Positions 52,612 through 59,903 of a stretch of 64,000 nucleotides of DNA are shown piece after piece. Source of the stretch: Bacteroidales bacterium (GTDB taxonomy: Bacteria; Bacteroidota; Bacteroidia; Bacteroidales; UBA932); contig JAFSJK010000018.1 of NCBI GenBank assembly GCA_017439305.1, forward strand, positions 1 to 64,000, in the 5' to 3' direction. How positions within the stretch are numbered: position 1 is the stretch's first letter; each line of letters begins with the position of its first letter. The notes beneath the pieces are model-generated. The model was not told the origin of the DNA. It was given only the letters and a program-made list of their open reading frames with translations, and did no database searches. A program made the translations under genes and the position numbers.

Positions 52612-53552
52612 TGGGACACGGTAAACTCAGGAAATTTGCGGAGAACGAGACTTTCCGCTGCCTGCTGCAACCGGATGCGGCCTCGGTCCTGGCCAAGCCG
52701 GAAGGTTCGAAGGAATTGATTCTCAGGGACCATGCCATCAAGGGCCGGTGGAATGCCGAGATGTTCGCGAAGCCCCAGCCCATCGTCGTGGAACTGGGCT
52801 GCGGCAAAGGGGATTACACCATCGCCCTGGCCCGCCGGCATCCGGAAATGAATTTCATCGGCGTGGACATCAAGGGTGCCCGGCTGTGGAAAGGGGCCAA
52901 GGAAGCGACGGAGGACGCGCTCGGGAACGTGGCCTTCCTCCGTACGCGCATCGAGTTCATCGACGCCTTTTTCGGGCCCTCCGAGGTTTCCGAAATCTGG
53001 CTCACCTTCTCCGACCCCCAGCTCCGCGGCAGCGAGAACGCCCGCCTCACCTCTCCGCTCTTCCTGCAGCGCTACAGCCGTTTCCTGGCCCCCGGCGGCA
53101 TCGTCCATCTGAAGACGGATTCCCGTTTCCTGTACGAATACACCCAGTCTGTCATCCGCGCCAATGATTTGCAGGTCCTGGCATCGGGAACGGATATATA
53201 CAGCGAGGGAGTTCGGACAGGGGTGACTCTTGAAAACCGTCGCTCCGCGACCCCTCCCATCAAAGATGGGCCCCTCCCTCTTATGCGGCCGAGGGTGGCC
53301 ACAGGTTTTCAAGAGTCACCCCTGTCCGATAATGTCGAATGGGATATCGAGTCAGTGTTCGAGGTGCAGACTTTCTATGAGAGTATGTTCCTGAAGATGG
53401 GGCTGCCCATTACCTATCTGGCGTTCCGGCTGGACCGGGCAGACCTTCCGGCGGGGGCGCCGTTCGCGTATCCGACGGATTTTGATGCGACTTACTGGCG
53501 CGAGGCGGAGGGACCGCGCCGGTCGTTCTCCCATCAGCCGACGAAAGGATAG
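52611..53552 (+). CDS. trmB: tRNA (guanine-N7)-methyltransferase with element-derived insert
   Basis: The 313-residue enzyme makes m7G46 in tRNA. SAM motif VVELGCGKGDYTIALARRHP near 60, FIGVDIKGARLWKG near 83 and EIWLTFSDPQLRG near 128 are typical TrmB. Residues about 201-240 are encoded by palindromic element copy 2 and contain NRRSATPPIKDGPLPLMRP, as in GldH. The family C-terminus resumes after it (DIESVFEVQTFYESMFLKMG). Insertion falls in the loop before the last conserved helix, so the fold may survive. The start shares a base with the gldH stop. Confidence 0.9.
   Translation: MGHGKLRKFAENETFRCLLQPDAASVLAKPEGSKELILRDHAIKGRWNAEMFAKPQPIVVELGCGKGDYTIALARRHPEMNFIGVDIKGARLWKGAKEATEDALGNVAFLRTRIEFIDAFFGPSEVSEIWLTFSDPQLRGSENARLTSPLFLQRYSRFLAPGGIVHLKTDSRFLYEYTQSVIRANDLQVLASGTDIYSEGVRTGVTLENRRSATPPIKDGPLPLMRPRVATGFQESPLSDNVEWDIESVFEVQTFYESMFLKMGLPITYLAFRLDRADLPAGAPFAYPTDFDATYWREAEGPRRSFSHQPTKG
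53213..53329 (+). repeat. In-frame palindromic element, copy 2 (trmB)
   Basis: The 117-base element (exactly 39 codons) has perfect 26-base inverted arms (53213-53238 and 53304-53329) and a 65-base core matching copy 1 at 63 of 65 positions. The two differences (53288 G for C, 53299 C for G) are partners in the third hairpin stem. The arms differ from copy 1 except for the inner AAACC/GGTTT and a TGACT block. It is in the same orientation and reading frame as copy 1. Confidence 0.92.
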
Positions 53553-54311
53553 TCAGGGTTTTACCCAGTGGATGCGGACCCCGTCGCGCTCCATGCCGCG
53601 GAACCAGGTCATCTGCCGTTTGGCAAACTGATGGATGGCGTTGGCAAGGAGGATGTGCATCTCCTCGTAGGACAGTTGGCCCAGCAAATACTGTGTAACG
53701 AACTTATATTCAAGTCCATACCATAGCAGGTCCTCAGCAGGGACGCCGCTGTCCAGAAGGCCCTGGACTTCTTCGACGAGGCCCTCTTCCAGCCTTTCGT
53801 CCAGACGGCGGTCAATCCGGGCGACGCGTTCTTCGCGGGAAACCAGGGTGCCGATGTAGAAGGTCTTCTGCGGAAGCTGCCCAGCAGGGACACCATTCTC
53901 CTTGTCGAACTTGTAGGCGCGGGTGGCGGCTTCGATATACAGGCCGGAGCCGCCGCACAGGATGGGGATGCGGCCCCGGGAGCGGACGTCGGCCCAAGCC
54001 TCGGCGAAAGCCGACTGGAACTCGTAGATGTTGTATTTGCTGCCGGCCGGCACGATGTCGATCAAATGATAGGGCACCTCGCCATACTCCCCGAGGTCCT
54101 TTCCCGTCCCGATATCCATGCCGCGGTACACCTGCCGGGAATCGGCCGACAGGATTTCGGCATTGCCCAAGGCGCGGGCCAGCTGCACCGCATACCGCGT
54201 CTTGCCGGAGGCGGTGGGCCCGAGGACGCAGATGAGGTCGATGTCCCCGTCGGCACAGGCTTTCGCCAGGGCGGCGGTGTCGATGGTTTCGGCCTCGGGC
54301 ATCGCAGCCAT
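53553..54311 (-). CDS. miaA: tRNA dimethylallyltransferase
   Basis: The enzyme adds an isopentenyl group to A37 of certain tRNAs. Motifs are the P-loop [39 protein letters not shown] and YHLIDIV. The Bacteroidales-type short C-terminus ends [20 protein letters not shown]. About 250 residues are predicted from the Met at 54311 ([16 protein letters not shown]). A longer start at 54365 exists but lies at the predicted transcription start of the TAATTTTG promoter box (54370-54377), so it is less likely. The gene is shorter than typical MiaA (about 300). It is convergent with trmB with no gap. Confidence 0.88.
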   Translation of the reverse strand: MAAMPEAETIDTAALAKACADGDIDLICVLGPTASGKTRYAVQLARALGNAEILSADSRQVYRGMDIGTGKDLGEYGEVPYHLIDIVPAGSKYNIYEFQSAFAEAWADVRSRGRIPILCGGSGLYIEAATRAYKFDKENGVPAGQLPQKTFYIGTLVSREERVARIDRRLDERLEEGLVEEVQGLLDSGVPAEDLLWYGLEYKFVTQYLLGQLSYEEMHILLANAIHQFAKRQMTWFRGMERDGVRIHWVKP

Positions 54312-54369
54312 CGGCGGGATGCCGGGCCGGTCGGGCAGGAGATTGGTTTTGTTCGGGAGACCCATAGTA

Positions 54370-54377
54370 CAAAATTA
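54370..54377 (-). promoter_or_regulatory. Promoter -7 box of miaA
   Basis: TAATTTTG on the minus strand places transcription start near 54363. This argues for a miaA start codon at or after 54311. Confidence 0.45.
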
Positions 54378-54389
54378 GAGAAATTTCCG

Positions 54390-54397
54390 TACCTTTG
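54390..54397 (+). promoter_or_regulatory. Promoter -7 box of smpB
   Basis: TACCTTTG followed by CAACCCT directly precedes the smpB ATG at 54405. The predicted start site is within a few bases of the codon, so the mRNA may be leaderless or nearly so. Confidence 0.6.
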
Positions 54398-54404
54398 CAA
54401 CCCT

Positions 54405-54860
54405 ATGCCGAAAGCGAAGAGTACCATCCAGATCAAGAACCGCCGGGCCTCGTTCGATTACGAGTTCCTGGAGACCTATACCGCCGGCATCCAGCTGGTG
54501 GGTACGGAGATCAAGTCCATCCGGGCGGGCAAGGCCTCGCTCCAGGACGCGTATTGCTTCTTCGCCGGCAACCAGCTCTTTGTCCGCGGGATGAACATCG
54601 CCCAGTATCACTGGGGCTCCTGGGGGCAGCACGAGCCTGTCCGGGACCGTCGGCTTCTTCTGAACCGGAAGGAACTCAACCACCTTTTCATGGAGGACAA
54701 GAAGGCCGGTCTCACCATCGTCGCCGTCAAGCTCTTCATCGCCGACAACGGCTACGCCAAACTCCTCATCGCCCTTGCCCGGGGCAAAAAGGAGTACGAC
54801 AAGCGAAACACCATCAAGGAACGCGACGTCCGCCGCGAAATGGATAGGGGCGACTATTGA
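54405..54860 (+). CDS. smpB: SsrA-binding protein SmpB
   Basis: The 151-residue protein binds tmRNA and helps rescue stalled ribosomes. It shows [40 protein letters not shown] near 32, [20 protein letters not shown] near 58 and the basic tail [20 protein letters not shown]. Length is standard. Its 5' leader appears to be only a few bases. Confidence 0.96.
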   Translation: MPKAKSTIQIKNRRASFDYEFLETYTAGIQLVGTEIKSIRAGKASLQDAYCFFAGNQLFVRGMNIAQYHWGSWGQHEPVRDRRLLLNRKELNHLFMEDKKAGLTIVAVKLFIADNGYAKLLIALARGKKEYDKRNTIKERDVRREMDRGDY

Positions 54861-54878
54861 AAAAAGTCAAATATTTTC

Positions 54879-54908
54879 TTGCGGATTCAAAAAATAGTCG
54901 TACCTTTG
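54879..54908 (+). promoter_or_regulatory. Promoter of metK
   Basis: TTG (54879-54881) and TACCTTTG (54901-54908) are 19 bases apart. Transcription from about 54915 gives a 125-base leader holding the riboswitch. Confidence 0.7.
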
Positions 54909-54923
54909 CCGTCCCAAAAATAG

Positions 54924-54975
54924 AAGTGGAGAGATTTGGATTGCTTGCAACCACGTTAAAAAATGCTAAATTACA
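54924..54975 (+). ncRNA. SAM-II riboswitch upstream of metK
   Basis: The leader contains the SAM-II conserved order: a first helix strand with GTGG (54926-54929), the GATTTG loop (54933-54938), TTGCTTGCAACCACGTT with the pairing CCAC (54951-54954), and the downstream AAAAATGCTAAA that completes the pseudoknot. SAM-II is known in alphaproteobacteria and Bacteroidetes and binds S-adenosylmethionine, the product of MetK, so it provides feedback control. A covariance-model search would settle the exact boundaries. Confidence 0.8.
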
Positions 54976-54999
54976 TTTCATATCAGTGTTTTGTGTTTT

Positions 55000-55036
55000 T
55001 AGCCTCCGCATTCTAGCTCGGGGCTAATTTTTTTTT
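55000..55036 (+). terminator. Leader terminator between SAM-II riboswitch and metK
   Basis: TAGCCTC (55000-55006) pairs with GGGGCTA (55020-55026; one G-T pair), followed by AATTTTTTTTT that ends 3 bases before the metK ATG. This looks like an intrinsic terminator or start-masking hairpin serving as the riboswitch output. Confidence 0.6.
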
Positions 55037-55039
55037 GAC

Positions 55040-56341
55040 ATGAACTACTTATTCACTTCCGAATCGGTTTCCGAAGGCCATCCCGACAAAGTGGCCGACC
55101 AGATCAGCGACGCCATCCTGGACGAGTTCCTGCGCCAGGATCCCGAGTCCAAGGTTGCCTGCGAGAGCTTCTGCTCCACGGGCATGGTCGTGGTGATGGG
55201 CGAAGTCAAGTCCGAGGCCTATGTGGACATCCAGTCGACGGTCCGGAATACGATCAACCGCATCGGCTACAACAAGGCCGAATACATGTTCGACGGCAAT
55301 TCCTGCGGCGTGATGTCCGCCTTGCATGAGCAGAGTGCCGACATCAACCGCGGCGTGGAACGTGCCGATGCCGATGACCAAGGTGCCGGCGACCAGGGAA
55401 TGATGTTCGGCTACGCCTGTCGCGACACGGAGGACTATATGCCGTTGCCGCTGTACCTGAGCCACTTCCTGCTCAAGATACTCGCCGACATCCGTCATCA
55501 GGAGCCGGAGCTGATGCCCTATCTCCGTCCGGATGCGAAATCCCAGTTCACCATCGAGTACGATGGGGACACCCACCAGCCGGTGAAGGTCCATACCATC
55601 GTCGTCTCCACCCAACACGATGAATTCGTCCCGGCCAGCCTGGGCAGGATGTCCTATTCCGAGGCCGTCGAGCAGTTCGGCCAGGCCAAGGTCGATGCCG
55701 AAATGCAGGCGAAGATCCGCAGCGATGTGGAGACCATCCTCATCCCGCGCCTCCAGGCCGCCCTTCCGGAAGAGACGGCCCGTCTCATCCACGGTTTCAT
55801 CCTGCACGTGAATCCTACGGGGAAGTTCGTCGTCGGCGGCCCCCACGGGGACACCGGCCTTACCGGCCGCAAGATCATTGTCGATACCTACGGCGGCAAG
55901 GGCGCCCACGGCGGCGGCGCTTTTTCCGGCAAGGATCCGTCCAAGGTGGACCGCAGCGCGGCCTATGCCGCCCGCTACATCGCGAAGAACCTCGTCGCGG
56001 CCGGCGTGGCGGACGAGTGTCTGGTCCAGCTTGCCTACGCGATCGGCGTGGCCAGGCCGGTGAGCGTGTTCGTGGATACTTACGGGACCGCGAAGAACGG
56101 TCTGCAGGATGGTGAAATAGCGAAAAAGGTGAGTGAACTCTTTGACCTGCGCCCGGCGAAGATCATCAGGAAGTTCGGACTCAAGAATCCGATCTACGCC
56201 CCTACCGCCGCCTACGGCCACATGGGCCGTACCCCGTACACGAAAGCGGTGACCGTCCAGGGCAAGCCCAAGATCGTTCAGTTCTTCGGTTGGGAGCTCC
56301 TGGACAGCGTTCCGGCTGTGAAAAAGGCTTTCGGACTCTAA
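55040..56341 (+). CDS. metK: S-adenosylmethionine synthase
   Basis: The 433-residue enzyme makes S-adenosylmethionine from ATP and methionine. Signature blocks are [40 protein letters not shown] near 115 and [20 protein letters not shown] near 295. Length is normal for Bacteroidales. It is preceded by a SAM-II riboswitch and a terminator hairpin. Confidence 0.97.
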   Translation: MNYLFTSESVSEGHPDKVADQISDAILDEFLRQDPESKVACESFCSTGMVVVMGEVKSEAYVDIQSTVRNTINRIGYNKAEYMFDGNSCGVMSALHEQSADINRGVERADADDQGAGDQGMMFGYACRDTEDYMPLPLYLSHFLLKILADIRHQEPELMPYLRPDAKSQFTIEYDGDTHQPVKVHTIVVSTQHDEFVPASLGRMSYSEAVEQFGQAKVDAEMQAKIRSDVETILIPRLQAALPEETARLIHGFILHVNPTGKFVVGGPHGDTGLTGRKIIVDTYGGKGAHGGGAFSGKDPSKVDRSAAYAARYIAKNLVAAGVADECLVQLAYAIGVARPVSVFVDTYGTAKNGLQDGEIAKKVSELFDLRPAKIIRKFGLKNPIYAPTAAYGHMGRTPYTKAVTVQGKPKIVQFFGWELLDSVPAVKKAFGL

Positions 56342-56374
56342 TTCATAAAAATATTTAAAAAATATTCGATAGTG

Positions 56375-56406
56375 TTTCTCTTTCTCCGAAAAATAGACTA
56401 CCTTTG
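56375..56406 (+). promoter_or_regulatory. Promoter of the first Oar-like receptor
   Basis: TTTC (56375-56378) and TACCTTTG (56399-56406) are 20 bases apart, a one-base deviation from consensus in the -33 element. The ATG is 58 bases downstream. Confidence 0.6.
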
Positions 56407-56463
56407 CGCCCGGTTAGTGAAAGTAGATTGAGAACAACTATTCATTCTATATCAAATCAACTT

Positions 56464-59400
56464 ATGAAGAACGCTTTCAAAAGCCTTCTGCTCGCTTTCT
56501 GCATGATGATAGCGGGCACTGCCGCCTTTGCCCAGGTGACGACCGCCTCCCTCGGCGGCCGCATCGTGGACAACAAGGGCGAAACCATCATCGGCGCCGC
56601 CGTCATTGCGACCCACGTCCCTTCCGGAACGACCTATGGCGCCGTCACCAACATGGACGGGCGCTACATCATCAACGGTATGCGTGCGGGTGGTCCCTAT
56701 ACCATTGAGATTTCCAATCTCGGTTACCAGAGCGTCCGGTTCACGGATGTCACCCTGCAGCTCGGTGAAGCTTTCACGCTGGATGCCTGGCTCGAAGAGC
56801 AGACAGAGTCCCTTTCCGAATCCGTCGTCGTTGCCGACGCGTCCCGCTTCCGCCGGGAGCGTAACGGTGCCGCCACGAACATCGGCCGCCTGACCCTGGA
56901 AAACATCCCGACCGTGTCCCGCAGCATGAATGACGTGATGGCTCTCACGCCGCAGGCTTCCACCACCACGAGCGGTTTCGCCGTGGGCGGCGGTACCTAT
57001 CGCGGCTCCTCCGTCACCGTGGACGGTGCGGCTTTCAACAACGCCTTCGGTATCGGTTCCAACCTGCCGGCCGGCGGCAGCCCGATCTCCCTGGATGCCA
57101 TCGAGCAGATGTCCATCAACATCACTCCGTTCGACGTGCGTCAGAGCGGCTTCCAGGGCGGTGCCATCAACGCCGTTACGAAGTCCGGTACCAATGAGTT
57201 CCATGCCAGCGTGTATGACTACTATTCCAACGAGCAGTTCCGTGGTACGGAGGTGGGCGACGAGACGGTGAGCCGTTCCAAGTCCCTGAACCATACCATC
57301 GGCGCCACCGTCGGCGGTCCCATCATCAAGAACAAGCTCTTCTTCTTTGTCAACGGCGAGTATTCCTTCGATACCGTTCCCGGTTCCAGCAGCGTGGCCC
57401 GTATCAGCGGGACCGAAAAGTGGGGGAGCGATGTTCCCGCCAACTTCCCGACCGTTGCCCAGATGGACATGATGAAGAAGTTCCTTTCCGACAAGTTCGG
57501 ATATGATCCGGGCCGCTACCAGGGCTATTCCCTGGAGACCCCGGACTGGAAGGTCCTGGCCCGTCTGGACTGGAACATCAACGACAGCAACCGTCTGAAT
57601 GTCCGGTTCAGCCACACGCACAACTACTACTCTTCCTCTCCTTCTTCCTCCATGTCTCCCGTTGGCGGAACCAACAGCAAGTTCACGAGCCCTTCCGGCG
57701 ATGCGATTTCCTTCAACCGCTATTCCGCCGGCCGTCAGGCTGCTTCCGCTCTCTATTATGAGGCTGCCCGTTATTATCAGGAGCAGAATTTCACCTCCGT
57801 CGCTGCCGAACTCAACTCCCGCATCGGAAATGGCAACAACATGCTTCGCGTTGCCTATTCCCATCAGTTCGAGCCCCGTTCCTACGTGGGCGATTTCTTC
57901 CCGACCGTGGACATCCTTGCCAAGGACAATGCCGCCGGTACCGACACGCATGCCATCATGACTACCATCGGCATCGACCCGTTCACTTACGGTAACCTCC
58001 GCGACGTCCGGACTGTCACCGCTACCGACGAGTTCTCCTTCAATGCGGGTATCCACAACTTCATCACCGGTGCCCAGTTCGAGTGGAACCGTGCCGTCAA
58101 CGGCTTCATGCAGGGCGGTGCCGGCTGGTTCATCTATGACAGTTGGGATGCTTTCAAGAAGGATGTGGAAACCGGAGAGTCCCAGGCTTCCGCCTTCATG
58201 ATCACCCACGCCAACCTGGATGATCCCACGGCCCAGGCTTTCCCGGCCTTCGACTACACCCAGGTTTCCGTGTATGCCCAGGACGAGATGAACTTCTCCC
58301 CGTATTTCAAGCTGACTGCCGGCCTCCGTCTGGAAATGCCCATCATTTCCATCCCGACCGACAATGAGAACAAGGAATTCACTTCCCTGGGAGTCAACAA
58401 CCCGAACTCTTCTTTCGCCGGTCTCAAGACCTCCGACGTGCCGGCCGCCCGGGTGAGCGTTTCCCCGCGCCTCGGCTTCAACTGGGATGTCCTTCACGAC
58501 CGTACGTTCACGGTCCGTGGCGGTACCGGAATCTTTACCGGCCGTATCCCGAACGTGTGGCTGGTTTCCGCCATCGGTAACTCCAACGTCCTTCAGTATC
58601 AGCACATTGTGAAGAAAGCCGGCGAAGGTATCCCGGCATTCTCAAAAGACCGCGCCGAAATCATCAACCGGATTTGGAACGGTGGTTTCAAGAAGGCCGA
58701 CCTGGCTGCTCCGACCGCGACGACCATCCTGGCGAAAGACCTGAAGATGCCTTCCAGCTGGAAGAGCTCCCTTGGCCTGGATTACGTGCTGCCCGGTGGC
58801 TTCAAGGCTACGCTCGAGGGTATCTACAGCACGAATTTCAACGAAGTCTACGCTTCTCCGCTCGGTTATAAGCAGGAAGGAACCATTCAGCTTCCCGGTG
58901 AGCCTGCCGCCCGTAACGTCTGGGTTCTCGAGGGTGTGAAGAACAGTGGCGGACGCGACGTAAACGGCTACTATGCCCACAATATCTCCAACCTGCGCGG
59001 AAACTACTGGTCTTTGACGGCCCAGCTTTCCAAGTCCTTCTCCTGGGGCCTCGACCTGATGGCCGCCTATACCCGCAGCGATGCCAAGTCCGTTTCCGAC
59101 GGTAACGGCGACCAGATTTCCGAGTTCGCGAACACTTATTGCCTGAACGGCTCCAACGAGCCTGTCCTCGGCCGGGCTTACTATGTGGCTCCGCACCGTG
59201 CCATCGCCAACGCGTCCTGGACCATCCAGGAGGGCAACCATGGCGCCTCCAAGGTCAGCGCTTTCTATGAGGGCTACAACATCGGCTTCATCAGCAGCTA
59301 TTCCTATTCCCGTGTCTCCTATCTGATGAGCAATGTCAGCGGCGGCACCGGAGCTTCCCAGCTGGTCTACATCCCGACCGCCGCGGAATTGAAATCCATG

Positions 59401-59775
59401 CCGTTCACGAGCGATGAAAACCGTGACGCCTACGAGGCTTTCATTTCCTCCGACAAGTACCTCAGCAAACACCGTGGCCAGTACAGCGAGCGTAACGGCG
59501 CAGTCGCCCCTTGGCTGAACCGGATCAATGTCCGCTTCTCCCACGAGTGGTATTTCAACATCGCCGGCCGTCGCCAGACCTTTGAAGTGGGCATGGATGT
59601 GAACAACGTGGCGAACCTTTTCAACAGCAAATGGGGTGTGTACAAGCAGCTTTCCTCGAATACGATCCTGAAGTATGAGGATGGGGCCTACACCTTCACC
59701 AAGCCGGAATGGAAGAATTACAACAATCTCGCTTCCACCTGGCAGATGCTCCTGAACGCCCGCTGGTCGTTCTAA
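56464..59775 (+). CDS. Oar-like TonB-dependent receptor
   Basis: The 1103-residue outer membrane protein has signal MKNAFKSLLLAFCMMIAGTA and a carboxypeptidase-like domain (GGRIVDNKGETIIGAAVIAT). A TonB plug follows with NDVMALTPQASTTTSGFAVG and GAINAVTKSGTNEFHASVYD, then a large beta-barrel ending STWQMLLNARWSF. This is the Oar type, without a SusD partner; such receptors often import or export peptides or proteins. It is a paralogue of the next gene, with collinear motifs. Its own terminator follows. Confidence 0.92.
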   Translation: MKNAFKSLLLAFCMMIAGTAAFAQVTTASLGGRIVDNKGETIIGAAVIATHVPSGTTYGAVTNMDGRYIINGMRAGGPYTIEISNLGYQSVRFTDVTLQLGEAFTLDAWLEEQTESLSESVVVADASRFRRERNGAATNIGRLTLENIPTVSRSMNDVMALTPQASTTTSGFAVGGGTYRGSSVTVDGAAFNNAFGIGSNLPAGGSPISLDAIEQMSINITPFDVRQSGFQGGAINAVTKSGTNEFHASVYDYYSNEQFRGTEVGDETVSRSKSLNHTIGATVGGPIIKNKLFFFVNGEYSFDTVPGSSSVARISGTEKWGSDVPANFPTVAQMDMMKKFLSDKFGYDPGRYQGYSLETPDWKVLARLDWNINDSNRLNVRFSHTHNYYSSSPSSSMSPVGGTNSKFTSPSGDAISFNRYSAGRQAASALYYEAARYYQEQNFTSVAAELNSRIGNGNNMLRVAYSHQFEPRSYVGDFFPTVDILAKDNAAGTDTHAIMTTIGIDPFTYGNLRDVRTVTATDEFSFNAGIHNFITGAQFEWNRAVNGFMQGGAGWFIYDSWDAFKKDVETGESQASAFMITHANLDDPTAQAFPAFDYTQVSVYAQDEMNFSPYFKLTAGLRLEMPIISIPTDNENKEFTSLGVNNPNSSFAGLKTSDVPAARVSVSPRLGFNWDVLHDRTFTVRGGTGIFTGRIPNVWLVSAIGNSNVLQYQHIVKKAGEGIPAFSKDRAEIINRIWNGGFKKADLAAPTATTILAKDLKMPSSWKSSLGLDYVLPGGFKATLEGIYSTNFNEVYASPLGYKQEGTIQLPGEPAARNVWVLEGVKNSGGRDVNGYYAHNISNLRGNYWSLTAQLSKSFSWGLDLMAAYTRSDAKSVSDGNGDQISEFANTYCLNGSNEPVLGRAYYVAPHRAIANASWTIQEGNHGASKVSAFYEGYNIGFISSYSYSRVSYLMSNVSGGTGASQLVYIPTAAELKSMPFTSDENRDAYEAFISSDKYLSKHRGQYSERNGAVAPWLNRINVRFSHEWYFNIAGRRQTFEVGMDVNNVANLFNSKWGVYKQLSSNTILKYEDGAYTFTKPEWKNYNNLASTWQMLLNARWSF

Positions 59776-59803
59776 CCGTCCCATACGGAAAAACCTTCCC
59801 ATG

Positions 59804-59832
59804 ACGGGGCCCCTTTTCAGGGGCTCCGTTTT
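59804..59832 (+). terminator. Terminator after first Oar-like receptor
   Basis: ACGGGGCCCC pairs with GGGGCTCCGT (with a small offset) across TTTTCA and is followed by TTTTATTT. Confidence 0.75.
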
Positions 59833-59833
59833 A

Positions 59834-59865
59834 TTTGTGCTTTTCCGAAATATTGGTTAAATTCG
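59834..59865 (+). promoter_or_regulatory. Promoter of the second Oar-like receptor
   Basis: TTTG (59834-59837) and TAAATTCG (59858-59865) are 20 bases apart. The -33 element lies in the tail of the preceding terminator. Confidence 0.5.
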
Positions 59866-59903
59866 CAAGTTAAGGAACAAGAACACAAAACAACAATAAC
59901 CGT

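Noticed and set aside
52085-53329. Palindromes as transcription terminators or as an IS/MITE
   Set aside because: Neither copy has a T run and both lie inside translated frames. No terminal sequence is shared by the outer arm ends, and no target duplication is visible.
54312-54365. Longer N-terminus for miaA
   Set aside because: The promoter box at 54370-54377 would start transcription at about this codon, and the extra residues ([16 protein letters not shown]) have no family match.
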